Positions 1 through 7,241 are shown, numbered from the stretch's first letter. The stretch: 12,005 bases of DNA from an uncultured Actinomycetes bacterium (GCA_903921405.1 CAIXPV010000051.1:1-12005), one strand, 5' to 3'. The notes: generated by a model not told the origin, from the sequence alone. Numbers and translations: made by a program.

Positions 1-513
1 AAGGTTGCGATATTTCTCATCAAAGTCCAGACCATAACCAACGACGAAATCTGGTGGAATTTCAAAGCCTATATATTTAACGGCAACTTCTACTTTTGCA
101 GCATCGGGCTTGCGCAAGATTGAGAGAATCTCAACACTTCCAACTCCGCGAGATTCTAGGTTAGCTTTTAACCAAGAAAGCGTTAACCCTGAATCAACAA
201 TGTCTTCAACGATTAAAACATTTCTCCCAGTAATATCCCTATCTAAATCTTTTAGGATACGAACGACGCCACTTGATTTGGTTCCGGAGCCATATGACGA
301 AACTGCCATCCAATCCATTTCAACATGGCGTTGCAGGGCGCGCGAAAGATCTGCCATCGCCATAACTGCACCTTTGAGCACGCCAATTAAGAGAAGATCT
401 TTACCTTCGTAATCTTTATCAACGCGAGCAGCTAACTCAATTATTTTGGCTTGCAGCTGATCCTCGGTGACGATGACTCGTTCGATGTCCTTCTCTATTC
501 CTGCTAAATCCAC
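1..513 (-). CDS. hpt: Hypoxanthine(-guanine) phosphoribosyltransferase, C-terminus cut by window edge
   Basis: Cytosolic purine-salvage enzyme that joins hypoxanthine or guanine to PRPP, giving IMP or GMP. Reading the reverse complement from the GTG at 511-513 gives 171 codons with no stop before the window edge. The family is usually about 180 residues, so only a few C-terminal residues are missing. Visible motifs are the flexible loop SSYG (residues 72-75), the PRPP-binding motif IVEDIVDSGLT (101-111, with the acidic pair E103-D104 and the catalytic-base Asp D107), and VVGYGLDFDEKYRNL near the end, typical of bacterial Hpt. The GTG start is chosen because AGGGGAG lies 5 nt upstream (519-525) and because the gene begins 13 nt after the tilS stop. 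The tilS-hpt order is conserved in actinobacteria, where ftsH commonly follows. It is most likely co-transcribed with tilS. Confidence 0.95.
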   Translation of the reverse strand, partial: MDLAGIEKDIERVIVTEDQLQAKIIELAARVDKDYEGKDLLLIGVLKGAVMAMADLSRALQRHVEMDWMAVSSYGSGTKSSGVVRILKDLDRDITGRNVLIVEDIVDSGLTLSWLKANLESRGVGSVEILSILRKPDAAKVEVAVKYIGFEIPPDFVVGYGLDFDEKYRNL

Positions 514-518
514 GCCGG

Positions 519-525
519 CTCCCCT
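519..525 (-). promoter_or_regulatory. Ribosome binding site of hpt
   Basis: On the minus strand AGGGGAG lies 5 nt before the GTG start of hpt and supports that non-ATG start. hpt therefore has a Shine-Dalgarno site, unlike several genes here that seem leaderless. Confidence 0.6.
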
Positions 526-526
526 G

Positions 527-1483
527 CTAGTGATGTAAGAGCGAAAGTCTGCCCGAAAAACGCCCAACCTTCACACCACCCGGCACATGTGCCTCTGCCT
601 GCCCATTCCACGCGGTAATAAGCGCCTCAACTGCGCTTACATGCTCGGCTGAGACCGATCCGCTGGGAGCCCCTGCGGCATAGATCGCCATTCGAATAAT
701 TCGGCTCCTGATGGCTTTGGGCAGCTGGGCCAAGTGGTTGCACTCTAGATCAGATAAATCCAGAAGCGCAGCCTCGCGCTCTGCCCATTCATCAAGTGCA
801 TCTGCATCCTGGCGCAGGAGTTCAGCGCTTCGAACTAATGCGTGCGAAATTCCAGGTCCGATTGCAGCTTCTAGCGCTGGCAACGCTTGCATGCGAACGC
901 GTACGCGCGCATAAGTTGTGTCCTGATTGTGCGGATCACTCCATGGAGTTAATCCAACTTCAGCGCACACGCTTTCAGTCTCACTTCTTGTAATTGCAAG
1001 AAGTGGACGGATATAAATTCCATTGTGTGGTGCCATTGCAGATAAAGAGCGTGTTCCCGATCCTCGAGCAAGGCCGAGTAAAACTCCTTCGGCCTGATCA
1101 TTGTGTGTGTGACCTAAGAAAACAGCAACTGCGCCAGTTCTTACTTGGGCTTTAAGCAATGCTTCATAACGTGCAGCGCGCGCAGATGCCTCTAAGCCTT
1201 CAGTGATATTTACAACAACCTTTTCAATAGTGGTTGTAATATCTAACGAAAGCATTTGCTGAACAACTTTAGTTGCTTGATCGGCAGAGATACTCTGCAG
1301 TTGATGATCAACAGTAACTGCTTCAACCTTAATTGCTAATTTCTTTGCTTCAACTGATAACGCGTATGCCAGCGCTAATGAATCTGCGCCTCCAGAAACT
1401 GCAACAAGGACACGATCGCCAGCTTCGAATTTTTCTAGCCATGGGCGAACCGCGCTTCTAATAGCTGGCAGGCTTGATGTCAT
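527..1483 (-). CDS. tilS: tRNA(Ile)-lysidine synthase
   Basis: TilS uses ATP to attach lysine to C34 of the CAU-anticodon isoleucine tRNA, making lysidine so that it reads AUA. The 318-residue protein has the N-type ATP pyrophosphatase P-loop SGGADS at residues 30-35 and the second core motif GHTHNDQAE at 124-132 (family form GHxxDDQAE). It also has RPLL at 159-162 and the DPHNQDTTYARVRVR block at 183-197, which corresponds to the DPSNxDxxxxRxxIR signature. The C-terminal region (about 210-318) is short, as in actinobacterial TilS, without the long C-terminal extension of the E. coli enzyme. The start is the ATG at 1483, 9 nt after the NlpC/P60 stop. There is no Shine-Dalgarno, but TAGTCT sits 6 nt upstream, so a leaderless transcript is plausible in addition to readthrough from upstream. 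hpt follows after 13 nt. Confidence 0.95.
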   Translation of the reverse strand: MTSSLPAIRSAVRPWLEKFEAGDRVLVAVSGGADSLALAYALSVEAKKLAIKVEAVTVDHQLQSISADQATKVVQQMLSLDITTTIEKVVVNITEGLEASARAARYEALLKAQVRTGAVAVFLGHTHNDQAEGVLLGLARGSGTRSLSAMAPHNGIYIRPLLAITRSETESVCAEVGLTPWSDPHNQDTTYARVRVRMQALPALEAAIGPGISHALVRSAELLRQDADALDEWAEREAALLDLSDLECNHLAQLPKAIRSRIIRMAIYAAGAPSGSVSAEHVSAVEALITAWNGQAEAHVPGGVKVGRFSGRLSLLHH

Positions 1484-1489
1484 GCGATA

Positions 1490-1495
1490 AGACTA
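1490..1495 (-). promoter_or_regulatory. Candidate -10 element for leaderless tilS
   Basis: On the minus strand TAGTCT-TATCGC-ATG places a TANNNT hexamer exactly 6 nt before the tilS start, the geometry expected when transcription begins at the A of ATG. The hexamer contains the stop codon (TAG, 1493-1495) of the upstream hydrolase gene. No convincing -35 was identified. Confidence 0.45.
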
Positions 1496-2695
1496 GACCC
1501 GACCACCAAATGGCATAAGACCCTTGACGCTATAAATACTTGAATACAACAGGCCTGCATTCTTTGAATTCGCCTCCCACATCATGCCGTTACCCGCATA
1601 AATAGTGATGTGGTGAATCGTTGAGATTGTTCCCTTATATGAATAAAACAACAAGTCTCCAGGTTCAAGGGCATTGAGCGAAACATGCTTGGTATAGCCC
1701 GAATACAGCGCTGAGTTCAGACGATCCCAATTCGGCCAATCCAATCCAGCAAACTTATACGCTGCATAAACAAGTCCGGAGCAGTCAAAAGTATTAGGAC
1801 CCTGCGTTCCCCATACATAAGGTTTTCTGGCAAGGACTTGTTTCTTTGCATACTCAACAGCTTTTAATCGCTGCGCTTGGGAGGTACGAATCGTTGAGCG
1901 ACCCTTGAAGCCAATATCTGGCCAAATCTTAGATTGTCCAGCCGTCTGTGTTGCTTGATTAGCTTGTGCCTCTTCTAAGAGTGCAAGTTGGCGTTGTTGT
2001 TCTAATGTCGTTCTAAATTTGCGTGCGCTCAACAACTCTTTCATCAACTGATCTTGAATCTTTTGTAACTTAGCTACTTCTTTAGCTTGCTCGGCCTTAG
2101 CATCATCAGCAACTTTCTTAGCTGCAGCAACTTTATCGGTCGCTTTTTGTTGAGCAATTTTAGCTTCGTCGGCAGCTTTCTTTGCTGCCCGTGCAATAAC
2201 TTCTGCGGCTTTAAATCTTTCAAGTGCGATTGTGTTCTTTGAACCTAACGTACTTAATGTGCTGAGTTGATCCATAAGCTCTTGTGGACCATTAGCACTG
2301 AGCAAAGGTTCAATCTCGCTCATATTGCCACCAAGAATGTATGCATTAGCGGCAAGTTTGCCGATAACTCTGTGCGCCTCTTCTACCGCCGCAGCAGTTT
2401 CAGCGGCATACTGCGCCGCAGCTCGCGCTGCAGCTTCTGCAATAGCCAGCTCCCTTTGAGCTTTTACATACAACGCAGTGGCGGCATTGGCCTTTGCAGT
2501 TAGTGTGCGCAGACTTTGGTTAGCCGCCGCCAACTTTGCTGCTTGTGCATCCGCTGCCTTCTTCTTAGCGGCTTCAGCTTTCTTTGCAGCTTCAATCTGG
2601 GCCAACGTTGGTTTTGGGGTCTTTGCCACAGCTGGCGCTGTTGACAGCGTCAGAATGGCGATCAGAGCGAATGAAATCGCTCGATATTTTTTCAC
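1493..2695 (-). CDS. Secreted coiled-coil NlpC/P60 peptidoglycan hydrolase (RipA-like)
   Basis: Predicted extracytoplasmic cysteine peptidase that cleaves peptide stems of peptidoglycan, most likely during cell separation. The 400-residue product begins with a signal peptide (MKKYRAISF..., hydrophobic to about 21, cleavage probably after AVA at 22-24). Residues 25-110 and 155-250 form Ala/Lys/Glu-rich helical, probably coiled-coil segments, as in RipA/RipC and CwlO-type regulators. The C-terminal NlpC/P60 domain (about 276-400) has YVWGTQGPNTFDCSGLVY at 293-310 with catalytic Cys305, GDLLFY at 346-351, and HHITIYAG at 361-368 with His362 as the probable catalytic His. The start codon is GTG at 2693-2695, fixed by GGAGGT 6 nt upstream. 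It lies 75 bp after an ABC-2 permease and 9 bp before tilS. FtsEX is known to control RipC-type hydrolases, but the ABC pair here is BcrA-like, so such a link is not supported. Confidence 0.92.
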   Translation of the reverse strand: MKKYRAISFALIAILTLSTAPAVAKTPKPTLAQIEAAKKAEAAKKKAADAQAAKLAAANQSLRTLTAKANAATALYVKAQRELAIAEAAARAAAQYAAETAAAVEEAHRVIGKLAANAYILGGNMSEIEPLLSANGPQELMDQLSTLSTLGSKNTIALERFKAAEVIARAAKKAADEAKIAQQKATDKVAAAKKVADDAKAEQAKEVAKLQKIQDQLMKELLSARKFRTTLEQQRQLALLEEAQANQATQTAGQSKIWPDIGFKGRSTIRTSQAQRLKAVEYAKKQVLARKPYVWGTQGPNTFDCSGLVYAAYKFAGLDWPNWDRLNSALYSGYTKHVSLNALEPGDLLFYSYKGTISTIHHITIYAGNGMMWEANSKNAGLLYSSIYSVKGLMPFGGRV

Positions 2696-2701
2696 AGTAA
2701 G

Positions 2702-2707
2702 ACCTCC
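2702..2707 (-). promoter_or_regulatory. Strong Shine-Dalgarno of the NlpC/P60 gene
   Basis: GGAGGT on the minus strand lies 6 nt before the GTG start at 2695. It is the best ribosome binding site in the window and decides the start codon. Confidence 0.75.
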
Positions 2708-2721
2708 GGGGGAAGGGCTTA

Positions 2722-2727
2722 AGAATA
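2722..2727 (-). promoter_or_regulatory. Possible -10 element for the NlpC/P60 gene
   Basis: TATTCT on the minus strand fits TANNNT. It would start a transcript about 20 nt before the GTG, leaving room for the GGAGGT site. No recognisable -35 precedes it. The 2696-2770 gap holds no clear terminator hairpin, so readthrough from the ABC genes is also possible. Confidence 0.3.
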
Positions 2728-2770
2728 AATGAGTGAGCTTAGAAAACCTTGGTCATAGAGGCTGGTGTCC

Positions 2771-3577
2771 TTAATTAGATACGTCACGACGAACAAATAA
2801 GAACGAGGCAACTACTGCACCGATGGCGACATATATGCCACCAACTAATAGTGCGTGTGAGTACTCGATTCCAGTCGTCATCCCTCGAGGTACACCTCCA
2901 GATGCAATTGCAGAAAGTTGCGCACCGGGCATCCAATTTTGCAGTGAATTCTTCACGGCAATCAACAGATTTTCAATAATCAAGAGCCACAGAACGCCAA
3001 AAGAGATTGCACTTATTGGTGAGCGAAGTAGTAGTCCTAGGACCATTCCGATAGTTCCGAAGCCAATGACTGAAATAATTATATTAATGAAGCTTGTAAA
3101 TAAGGCATGTCGCCCATCGGCGCCAAACCACAGATCTGTTGAAACTTTGGCACGTGGAGCCAAAATTACTGAGGCGCTAATACTGATTACGGCTGACAAG
3201 ATGATCATCACAAGTGCAAATAACTTCATGGCGATAAATTTGCCAGCAAGAATACGTAAGCGCCCCGGTTGACGTACCAATAAATTTCGCAAGGTGCCAT
3301 ACGTATACTCCTGCGCAGTTTGCGCAGCAAAAACACAGAGGGCAATTATTCCTAAGAAGCCACCAACGCTACTAAAGCCTTGGACTCCACCTGTTGCAAG
3401 CCCCAAGATTTCGCGGCTTACCGTTCGCCCGCGATCTGAGTTTCCATCGGGGGAATCAATAAGAAGAAAAAGCAGGGAGGAAAAAAGTGCACTAAAGAAA
3501 ACTACTGCGCCCATAGTGCCAATAAAGAGTGATGGGCGACGTAATTTACGAAGCTCTGCAAAAGCTACATTCCACAT
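2771..3577 (-). CDS. ABC-2 type transporter permease
   Basis: Integral-membrane subunit of an ABC exporter; substrate unknown. The 268-residue product shows six probable membrane helices, at about residues 17-40, 71-87, 116-139, 160-184, 187-206 and 243-262. An extracytoplasmic loop lies after helix 1 (DSPDGNSDRGR). The cytoplasmic motif QEYTYGTLRNLLVRQPGR (89-106) is typical of ABC-2 permeases of the BcrB/NatB kind. The ATG overlaps the TAA of the upstream ATPase gene by one base (TAATG), and GGTGA sits about 8 nt upstream. Translation is therefore probably coupled, which keeps the two subunits in ratio. The family includes peptide-antibiotic self-protection and sodium or lipid exporters; nothing here discriminates between them. 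Confidence 0.88.
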   Translation of the reverse strand: MWNVAFAELRKLRRPSLFIGTMGAVVFFSALFSSLLFLLIDSPDGNSDRGRTVSREILGLATGGVQGFSSVGGFLGIIALCVFAAQTAQEYTYGTLRNLLVRQPGRLRILAGKFIAMKLFALVMIILSAVISISASVILAPRAKVSTDLWFGADGRHALFTSFINIIISVIGFGTIGMVLGLLLRSPISAISFGVLWLLIIENLLIAVKNSLQNWMPGAQLSAIASGGVPRGMTTGIEYSHALLVGGIYVAIGAVVASFLFVRRDVSN

Positions 3578-4482
3578 TATTTTTCACCCGTCATTTCAAA
3601 GAAGGTTTCTTCAAGATTTGGTAGTTGCGGAGTCAACTGCGACAAAGTGATTCCAGCATTAAATGCCGCGCGATTAAACTCCACTGCCCAGTCAGCTGGG
3701 CCTTCAACATGAACTGCACCATCACGAATCGCTGCATGGTGTCCCGCAGCTTCTGCGATAGCTAGTAGTGCGGCAAGATCAGCATCGTGTGCGCCTTTAG
3801 CGATAATTACCGGCTGCTGACTGAGCATCAAATCCGTCATTTTGCCAGTGAATACGACTTCACCTTTTCGCAACATAACTAAGTAATCACTTATTAATTC
3901 GAGCTCTGATAGTAAGTGCGAGGAAACAAAGACTGAGGTTCCATCATTTGCTAGTGAGCGCAGCAATGAACGAACTTCTTGAATGCCTTCAGGATCTAAA
4001 CCATTAGTTGGCTCATCTAGCATCAGCAGTTTTGGATTTGGAAGCAAGGCCGCGGCAATGCCTAAGCGCTGCTTCATTCCCAATGAATACGTCTTGTACT
4101 TTGATTTACCTCGATCGCCAAGGCCTACTTGCTCAAGTAATCCCTGCACTCGATCTGTTGAAAAGCCACCAAGGCTTGCTAGGTAGTTCAAATTCTCTTT
4201 ACCGCTAAGTGCTGGATAAAACGCTGGCCCTTCAATCATTGCGCCAACCCGCGGCAAATACTTTTCAGGGTGTTTGATTGATTCACCCAAGATCTCACCC
4301 GTGCCACCTGTTGGCGTTATTAGCCCTAGCAACATGCGCATGGTGGTGGTTTTGCCAGAGCCATTTGGACCTACAAAACCGCAGATCGTGCCAAGTGGAA
4401 CTTCAAAAGTTGCATGGGAAACAGCCATACGTTCGCCATATTTCTTGCTTAAATCAGTGACCGAGATTGCAGTGTTAGACAT
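3577..4482 (-). CDS. ABC transporter ATPase, BcrA/NatA-like
   Basis: ATP-binding subunit that powers the adjacent ABC-2 permease. Starting at the ATG at 4480-4482, the protein has 301 residues. It shows Walker A GPNGSGKTT (38-46), signature YSLGMKQRLGIA (132-143), Walker B LLMLDEP (152-158) with D-loop GLDPEG, and switch His189 (SSHLL). The Q-loop position reads GAMIEGPAFYP (81-91), with Glu84 in place of the usual Gln, as in the BcrA (bacitracin) subfamily. The C-terminal 80 residues are an accessory domain ending TFFEMTGE. The frame stays open to 4581, but the extra 33 residues overlap metZ and carry no ABC homology. MSNTAISVTDLSKKYGE is the natural start. No good Shine-Dalgarno is seen. 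The start faces metZ across 26 bp. Confidence 0.92.
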   Translation of the reverse strand: MSNTAISVTDLSKKYGERMAVSHATFEVPLGTICGFVGPNGSGKTTTMRMLLGLITPTGGTGEILGESIKHPEKYLPRVGAMIEGPAFYPALSGKENLNYLASLGGFSTDRVQGLLEQVGLGDRGKSKYKTYSLGMKQRLGIAAALLPNPKLLMLDEPTNGLDPEGIQEVRSLLRSLANDGTSVFVSSHLLSELELISDYLVMLRKGEVVFTGKMTDLMLSQQPVIIAKGAHDADLAALLAIAEAAGHHAAIRDGAVHVEGPADWAVEFNRAAFNAGITLSQLTPQLPNLEETFFEMTGEK

Positions 4483-4508
4483 AGGTGTAACTCTGCCACA
4501 ATTAGCCG
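4483..4508. promoter_or_regulatory. 26-bp divergent intergenic region (ABC operon / metZ)
   Basis: The only non-coding DNA between two divergent starts. Plus strand: CACAAT (4497-4502) is 6 nt before the metZ GTG and matches the consensus -10 at four of six positions. Minus strand: CAGAGT (4490-4495) is 7 nt before the ATPase ATG. Neither gene has a Shine-Dalgarno. If these are the -10 elements, they stand back to back and any -35 contacts fall inside the opposite gene. The individual matches are weak. Confidence 0.35.
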
Positions 4509-5726
4509 GTGAGTACACCATGGGGATACCGCCCCCGCAATGAGCGCGAAGAGCCTGAATGGGATCTGCACCCACAAACACATGCAGTGCGCGCTGGCCT
4601 TGCCCGATCTGGTTTTGGTGAAACTTCAGAGGCGCTCTATTTAAATAGTGGTTTTACATATTCCAGTGCCGAAGAAGCAAACGCATCCTTTGCTGATGAG
4701 ACTGAACACTTTTTATATAGTCGATTCCATAATCCAACTATTGCAATGTTTGAGCAACGTTTGGCGGCGATTGAAGGCGCAGATTTCTGTGTAGCAACCG
4801 GCTCTGGAATGTCAGCAATGTTTTCATCGTTAGCGTGTTTAGTAGAACAAGGCGACCACGTCGTTGCATCTGCTGCAATGTTTTCATCATGCCACGTCGT
4901 GATTACAGAGTTCTTACCAAAATGGGGCGTGACCTTTGAACTAGTTAAGGGAAATGATCCAGCTGCCTGGGCTAAGGCGTTAAGCAGACCAACTAAAGCG
5001 GTCTTTATTGAAACTCCCAGTAATCCTCTCATGGAGATTGTTGATATCCAGATGGTCAGCGATCTTGCACATAAAGTCGGTGCTACCGTAATCGTTGATA
5101 ACGTCATGGCATCTCCAGTATTACAAAAGCCTCTACAACTTGGTGCCGATGTTGTTATGTACTCGGCAACAAAACATATCGATGGTCAGGGACGAGTTTT
5201 AGCCGGTGCGATTCTTGGCTCATCGTCATATATCCACGAAAAACTCATGCCATTTACTCGCCATACCGGTCCTTCACTGAGTCCATTCAATGCGTGGGTC
5301 CTAGTTAAATCCTTAGAGACAATGCAGATGCGCGTTGAGCGCATGGTAGAAAATGCGCAAGCAATCGCTGAGTTCTTAGAGTCGCGTGCAGAGATTAAAT
5401 CTGTGCGCTTTCCCGGGCTGAAATCACACCCTGATTACGCCCTTGCCATGAAACAGATGAGCGGTGGTGGAACCACGGTAGGTATTGAGTTTGTGGGCGA
5501 TCAAAGCCAGGTATTTGCCTTTATGAATAAGCTAAAAGTCGTTGATATCTCTAATAACTTAGGCGATAGTAAATCACTTATTACTCACCCGGCCTCTTCT
5601 ACTCATCGCCGTTTAGCACCTGAAGTGCAAGCGCAAATGGGCATAACGCCATCAGTGCTTCGCTTATCAGTTGGCTTAGAACATTCGAGTGATTTAATTA
5701 AAGACTTAACTCAAGCGCTGAGCTGA
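4509..5726 (+). CDS. metZ: O-succinylhomoserine sulfhydrylase (PLP enzyme)
   Basis: Makes homocysteine directly from O-succinylhomoserine and sulfide in methionine biosynthesis, in the cytosol. The 405-residue protein is a full-length Cys/Met-metabolism PLP enzyme. It shows YSRFHNPT (70-77), GSGMSAMFSS (98-107, cofactor phosphate binding), the ETPSNPL block (168-174), Asp197 in IVDN, the Schiff-base Lys222 in SATKHIDGQGR, and SNNLGDSKSLITHPASSTH near the C-terminus. The stretch around LNSGFTYSSAEEA and the KHIDGQGRVL motif resemble mycobacterial MetZ more than MetB/MetC or the longer MetY. The start is GTG at 4509, with no Shine-Dalgarno and a possible -10 six nt upstream. The 3' end overlaps the convergent ctaB gene by 16 bp. 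A cystathionine gamma-synthase role is the main alternative. Confidence 0.9.
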   Translation: MSTPWGYRPRNEREEPEWDLHPQTHAVRAGLARSGFGETSEALYLNSGFTYSSAEEANASFADETEHFLYSRFHNPTIAMFEQRLAAIEGADFCVATGSGMSAMFSSLACLVEQGDHVVASAAMFSSCHVVITEFLPKWGVTFELVKGNDPAAWAKALSRPTKAVFIETPSNPLMEIVDIQMVSDLAHKVGATVIVDNVMASPVLQKPLQLGADVVMYSATKHIDGQGRVLAGAILGSSSYIHEKLMPFTRHTGPSLSPFNAWVLVKSLETMQMRVERMVENAQAIAEFLESRAEIKSVRFPGLKSHPDYALAMKQMSGGGTTVGIEFVGDQSQVFAFMNKLKVVDISNNLGDSKSLITHPASSTHRRLAPEVQAQMGITPSVLRLSVGLEHSSDLIKDLTQALS

Positions 5727-6580
5727 GCGGCTACAAGTACAACCGATAATAAACTTAAATACGTTATCGACCATTGGAAGATTTTCCCCGCGGTCTTGCC
5801 ATAATCAGCTGAGCCCTCTTTCAAGGCAATGAGTTCGCGGGCAAATACCAGGCCTAATAGCACTGTCACAACTAATGACCACATAGGCAATGAAGCTGAA
5901 AGAATTAACCACACAGATGATGCGATCATTAAAATTGTATGGAACCACATTTCGCGATGAACACGAGCTTTAGTTGCAACAACTGGAAGCATTGGTATTC
6001 CGGCGGCTGAATAATCGTCTTTGTACTTAATAGCAAGTGCCCAAAAGTGTGGTGGGGTCCAAAAGAAAATCACCATAAAAAATGCAAGTGCTGGAATCGA
6101 CAGTGAGTTAGTTACCGCTGCCCAACCAATAAATACAGGCATGCATCCTGCTGCGCCACCCCAGACAATATTCTGCGATGTTCGACGCTTCAATCCAATT
6201 GTGTAGACAACAACATAGAAAGCAATCGCAATCAATGAAAGTAAAGTTGCAAGTGGAGTAGTAAAGATCCAAAAAAGAATGAGCGATAGTACGCCAATTA
6301 AAGTTGCAAAAATAGTTGCCTGTTGCTTACTTAAGACTCCGGTCACGATTGGTCGCTTAGAAGTACGTGCCATTAACTTATCGATATCACTTTCAATCAC
6401 CATGTTAAAAGCATTGGCACTCCCAGCCGATAATGTTCCGGCAAGAATTGTCATTGCAACCAGTGTGAAAGAAGGCAGGCCTTTGGCAGCTAAAACCATG
6501 GCCGGTAAAGTGCTAACTAGGAGCAGTTCTACGACCCGAAGCTTCATCAGATCTATATATCCACGCGTAGTTGTTTTCAC
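5711..6580 (-). CDS. ctaB: Protoheme IX farnesyltransferase (heme O synthase)
   Basis: Membrane UbiA-family prenyltransferase that adds a farnesyl group to protoheme IX, giving heme O for cytochrome oxidase maturation (heme A after CtaA). The 289-residue product carries the first Asp-rich motif NMVIESDID (59-67: N59, D65, D67) followed by RTSKRP. Further on are YTIGLKRRTSQNIVWGGAAG, FFWTPPHFWALA, and the CtaB hallmark YKDDYSAAGIPMLPVV. Eight to nine hydrophobic helices fill the rest. The start is GTG at 6578-6580: no Shine-Dalgarno precedes it, but TAATCT lies exactly 6 nt upstream. The nearest ATG (6585) is out of frame. No ctaA or oxidase subunit gene is in view. It ends inside metZ (16-bp convergent overlap) and is divergent from the gene at 6670. 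Confidence 0.95.
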   Translation of the reverse strand: MKTTTRGYIDLMKLRVVELLLVSTLPAMVLAAKGLPSFTLVAMTILAGTLSAGSANAFNMVIESDIDKLMARTSKRPIVTGVLSKQQATIFATLIGVLSLILFWIFTTPLATLLSLIAIAFYVVVYTIGLKRRTSQNIVWGGAAGCMPVFIGWAAVTNSLSIPALAFFMVIFFWTPPHFWALAIKYKDDYSAAGIPMLPVVATKARVHREMWFHTILMIASSVWLILSASLPMWSLVVTVLLGLVFARELIALKEGSADYGKTAGKIFQWSITYLSLLSVVLVAAQLSA

Positions 6581-6586
6581 TGCATA

Positions 6587-6592
6587 AGATTA
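6587..6592 (-). promoter_or_regulatory. Candidate -10 element for leaderless ctaB
   Basis: On the minus strand TAATCT-TATGCA-GTG gives a TANNNT hexamer 6 nt before the GTG. The spacing is the same as at tilS, where it is followed by a similar TAT-starting spacer. A canonical -35 is not visible at 16-18 nt. Confidence 0.5.
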
Positions 6593-6613
6593 CTCAGCAA
6601 CTGCCTGCAATGT

Positions 6614-6631
6614 TCACAGATTCTTCACAGC
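6614..6631 (+). promoter_or_regulatory. TCACAG direct repeat: possible PhoP/MtrA-type response-regulator box
   Basis: TCACAGA, four bases (TTCT), then TCACAGC: two 7-mers differing only at the last base with an 11-bp repeat period, one helical turn. The OmpR/PhoB family of response regulators binds such tandem half-sites, and the mycobacterial PhoP box is described as TCACAGC-N4-TCACAGC; MtrA sites carry similar TCACAG cores. The box ends 9 bp before a candidate -10 (6641) of the gene at 6670, overlapping where a -35 would lie. It also borders the presumed -35 region of ctaB. Which regulator binds is an inference. Confidence 0.45.
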
Positions 6632-6640
6632 CAAAGGGGC

Positions 6641-6646
6641 TACTTT
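6641..6646 (+). promoter_or_regulatory. Candidate -10 of the membrane-anchored protein gene
   Basis: TACTTT fits TANNNT and would give a leader of roughly 17 nt containing the AAAGGA site at 6657-6662 (7 nt before the ATG). The -35 position is occupied by the TCACAG repeat, as at activator-dependent promoters of the PhoB class. Confidence 0.35.
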
Positions 6647-6669
6647 TCCTCTAACGAAAGGATCTCTAC

Positions 6670-7230
6670 ATGTCTCCAGATCAAAAGCCTGAATGGTTTG
6701 AAATAGCCGACGCCGATAACGCCACATCACCTCGTAAGGTGGCTAAAACGATTCCGCTGCTCGCGTTGGCAGCCGTTGTTGCGATTATTGGAGTAGGTAC
6801 CGTTTTTGCACAAACGCAACAGGAGCCTCCGGCAAATGCAGTTGAAAATGCCACTGCGCCGGCTACACAAGCAGATCCAGTGGCAACAACCACACAGCCT
6901 TCAGCAGATCCAGTTGTCGTGCCTGCTACATCAACTCCAGCAGCAGGATCGGCATCCATGGAGCGCACTAATCCAAATCCATCCTTAACTGTCGAAACAG
7001 TTTCTACGCCCGCAAGTAATGAAGAGCCAGTTTCTGCACCTGCACCAAAGGTGACAAACAAAACTGAAGAGCCAGCTAAAGTCCCAACACCTATAGAGTC
7101 CACCAGTGTTAAAGCGCCAACTCCTATTAAAGCTCCAACTATCGGAGTCAAGCCCCCTAAAGGTGGCGAACACGAAGGAAATGAGCATAAAAATAGTGGC
7201 GACCATGAAGGTGAAGGCGAAGACGACTAA
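6670..7230 (+). CDS. Membrane-anchored Pro/Thr/Ala-rich extracytoplasmic protein, unknown function
   Basis: I do not recognise a named family. The 186-residue product has an N-terminal cytoplasmic segment of about 27 residues ending in RKVAK, then one hydrophobic helix (about 28-47, IPLLALAAVVAIIGVGTVFA). Residues 48-164 are a low-complexity Pro/Thr/Ala/Glu/Val stretch, probably disordered and able to span the wall. It contains short repeats (ADPV twice; PTPI twice, then APTIG). The tail from 165 to 186 is Gly/His/Glu/Asp-rich with His168, His172 and His178 and a terminal EGEGEDD, which could bind cations. The long N-region favours a signal anchor (N-in, C-out) over a cleaved signal peptide. 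AAAGGA lies 7 nt before the ATG. A beta-propeller gene follows after 23 bp on the same strand, suggesting a shared envelope role. Confidence 0.75.
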   Translation: MSPDQKPEWFEIADADNATSPRKVAKTIPLLALAAVVAIIGVGTVFAQTQQEPPANAVENATAPATQADPVATTTQPSADPVVVPATSTPAAGSASMERTNPNPSLTVETVSTPASNEEPVSAPAPKVTNKTEEPAKVPTPIESTSVKAPTPIKAPTIGVKPPKGGEHEGNEHKNSGDHEGEGEDD

Positions 7231-7241
7231 TTCATAAGCAT

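Noticed and set aside
2692..2698. Single TCACAGT at the start of the NlpC/P60 gene as a response-regulator site.
   Set aside because: There is only one half-site with no partner 11 bp away, and it overlaps the start codon.
2823..3650. Plus-strand open frames of 149 and 118 codons opposite the permease.
   Set aside because: They are antisense to a well-supported membrane protein and have no family-like motifs and no plausible start context.
3577..4482. Interpretation of the ABC pair plus NlpC/P60 gene as an FtsEX-RipC system.
   Set aside because: The ATPase has BcrA-type features (Glu in the Q-loop, C-terminal accessory domain) and the permease is ABC-2, not FtsX-like.
4483..4581. Longer N-terminus for the ABC ATPase (start at 4581, 33 extra residues).
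   Set aside because: The extension overlaps metZ by 73 bp, has no ABC-family similarity, and the motif MSNTAISVTDLSKKYGE begins naturally at 4482.
6681..7151. Minus-strand 156-codon open frame opposite the Pro-rich protein.
   Set aside because: It is a Gly/Ala/Val/Ser-rich shadow arising from the repetitive codons of the sense gene, with no upstream signals.
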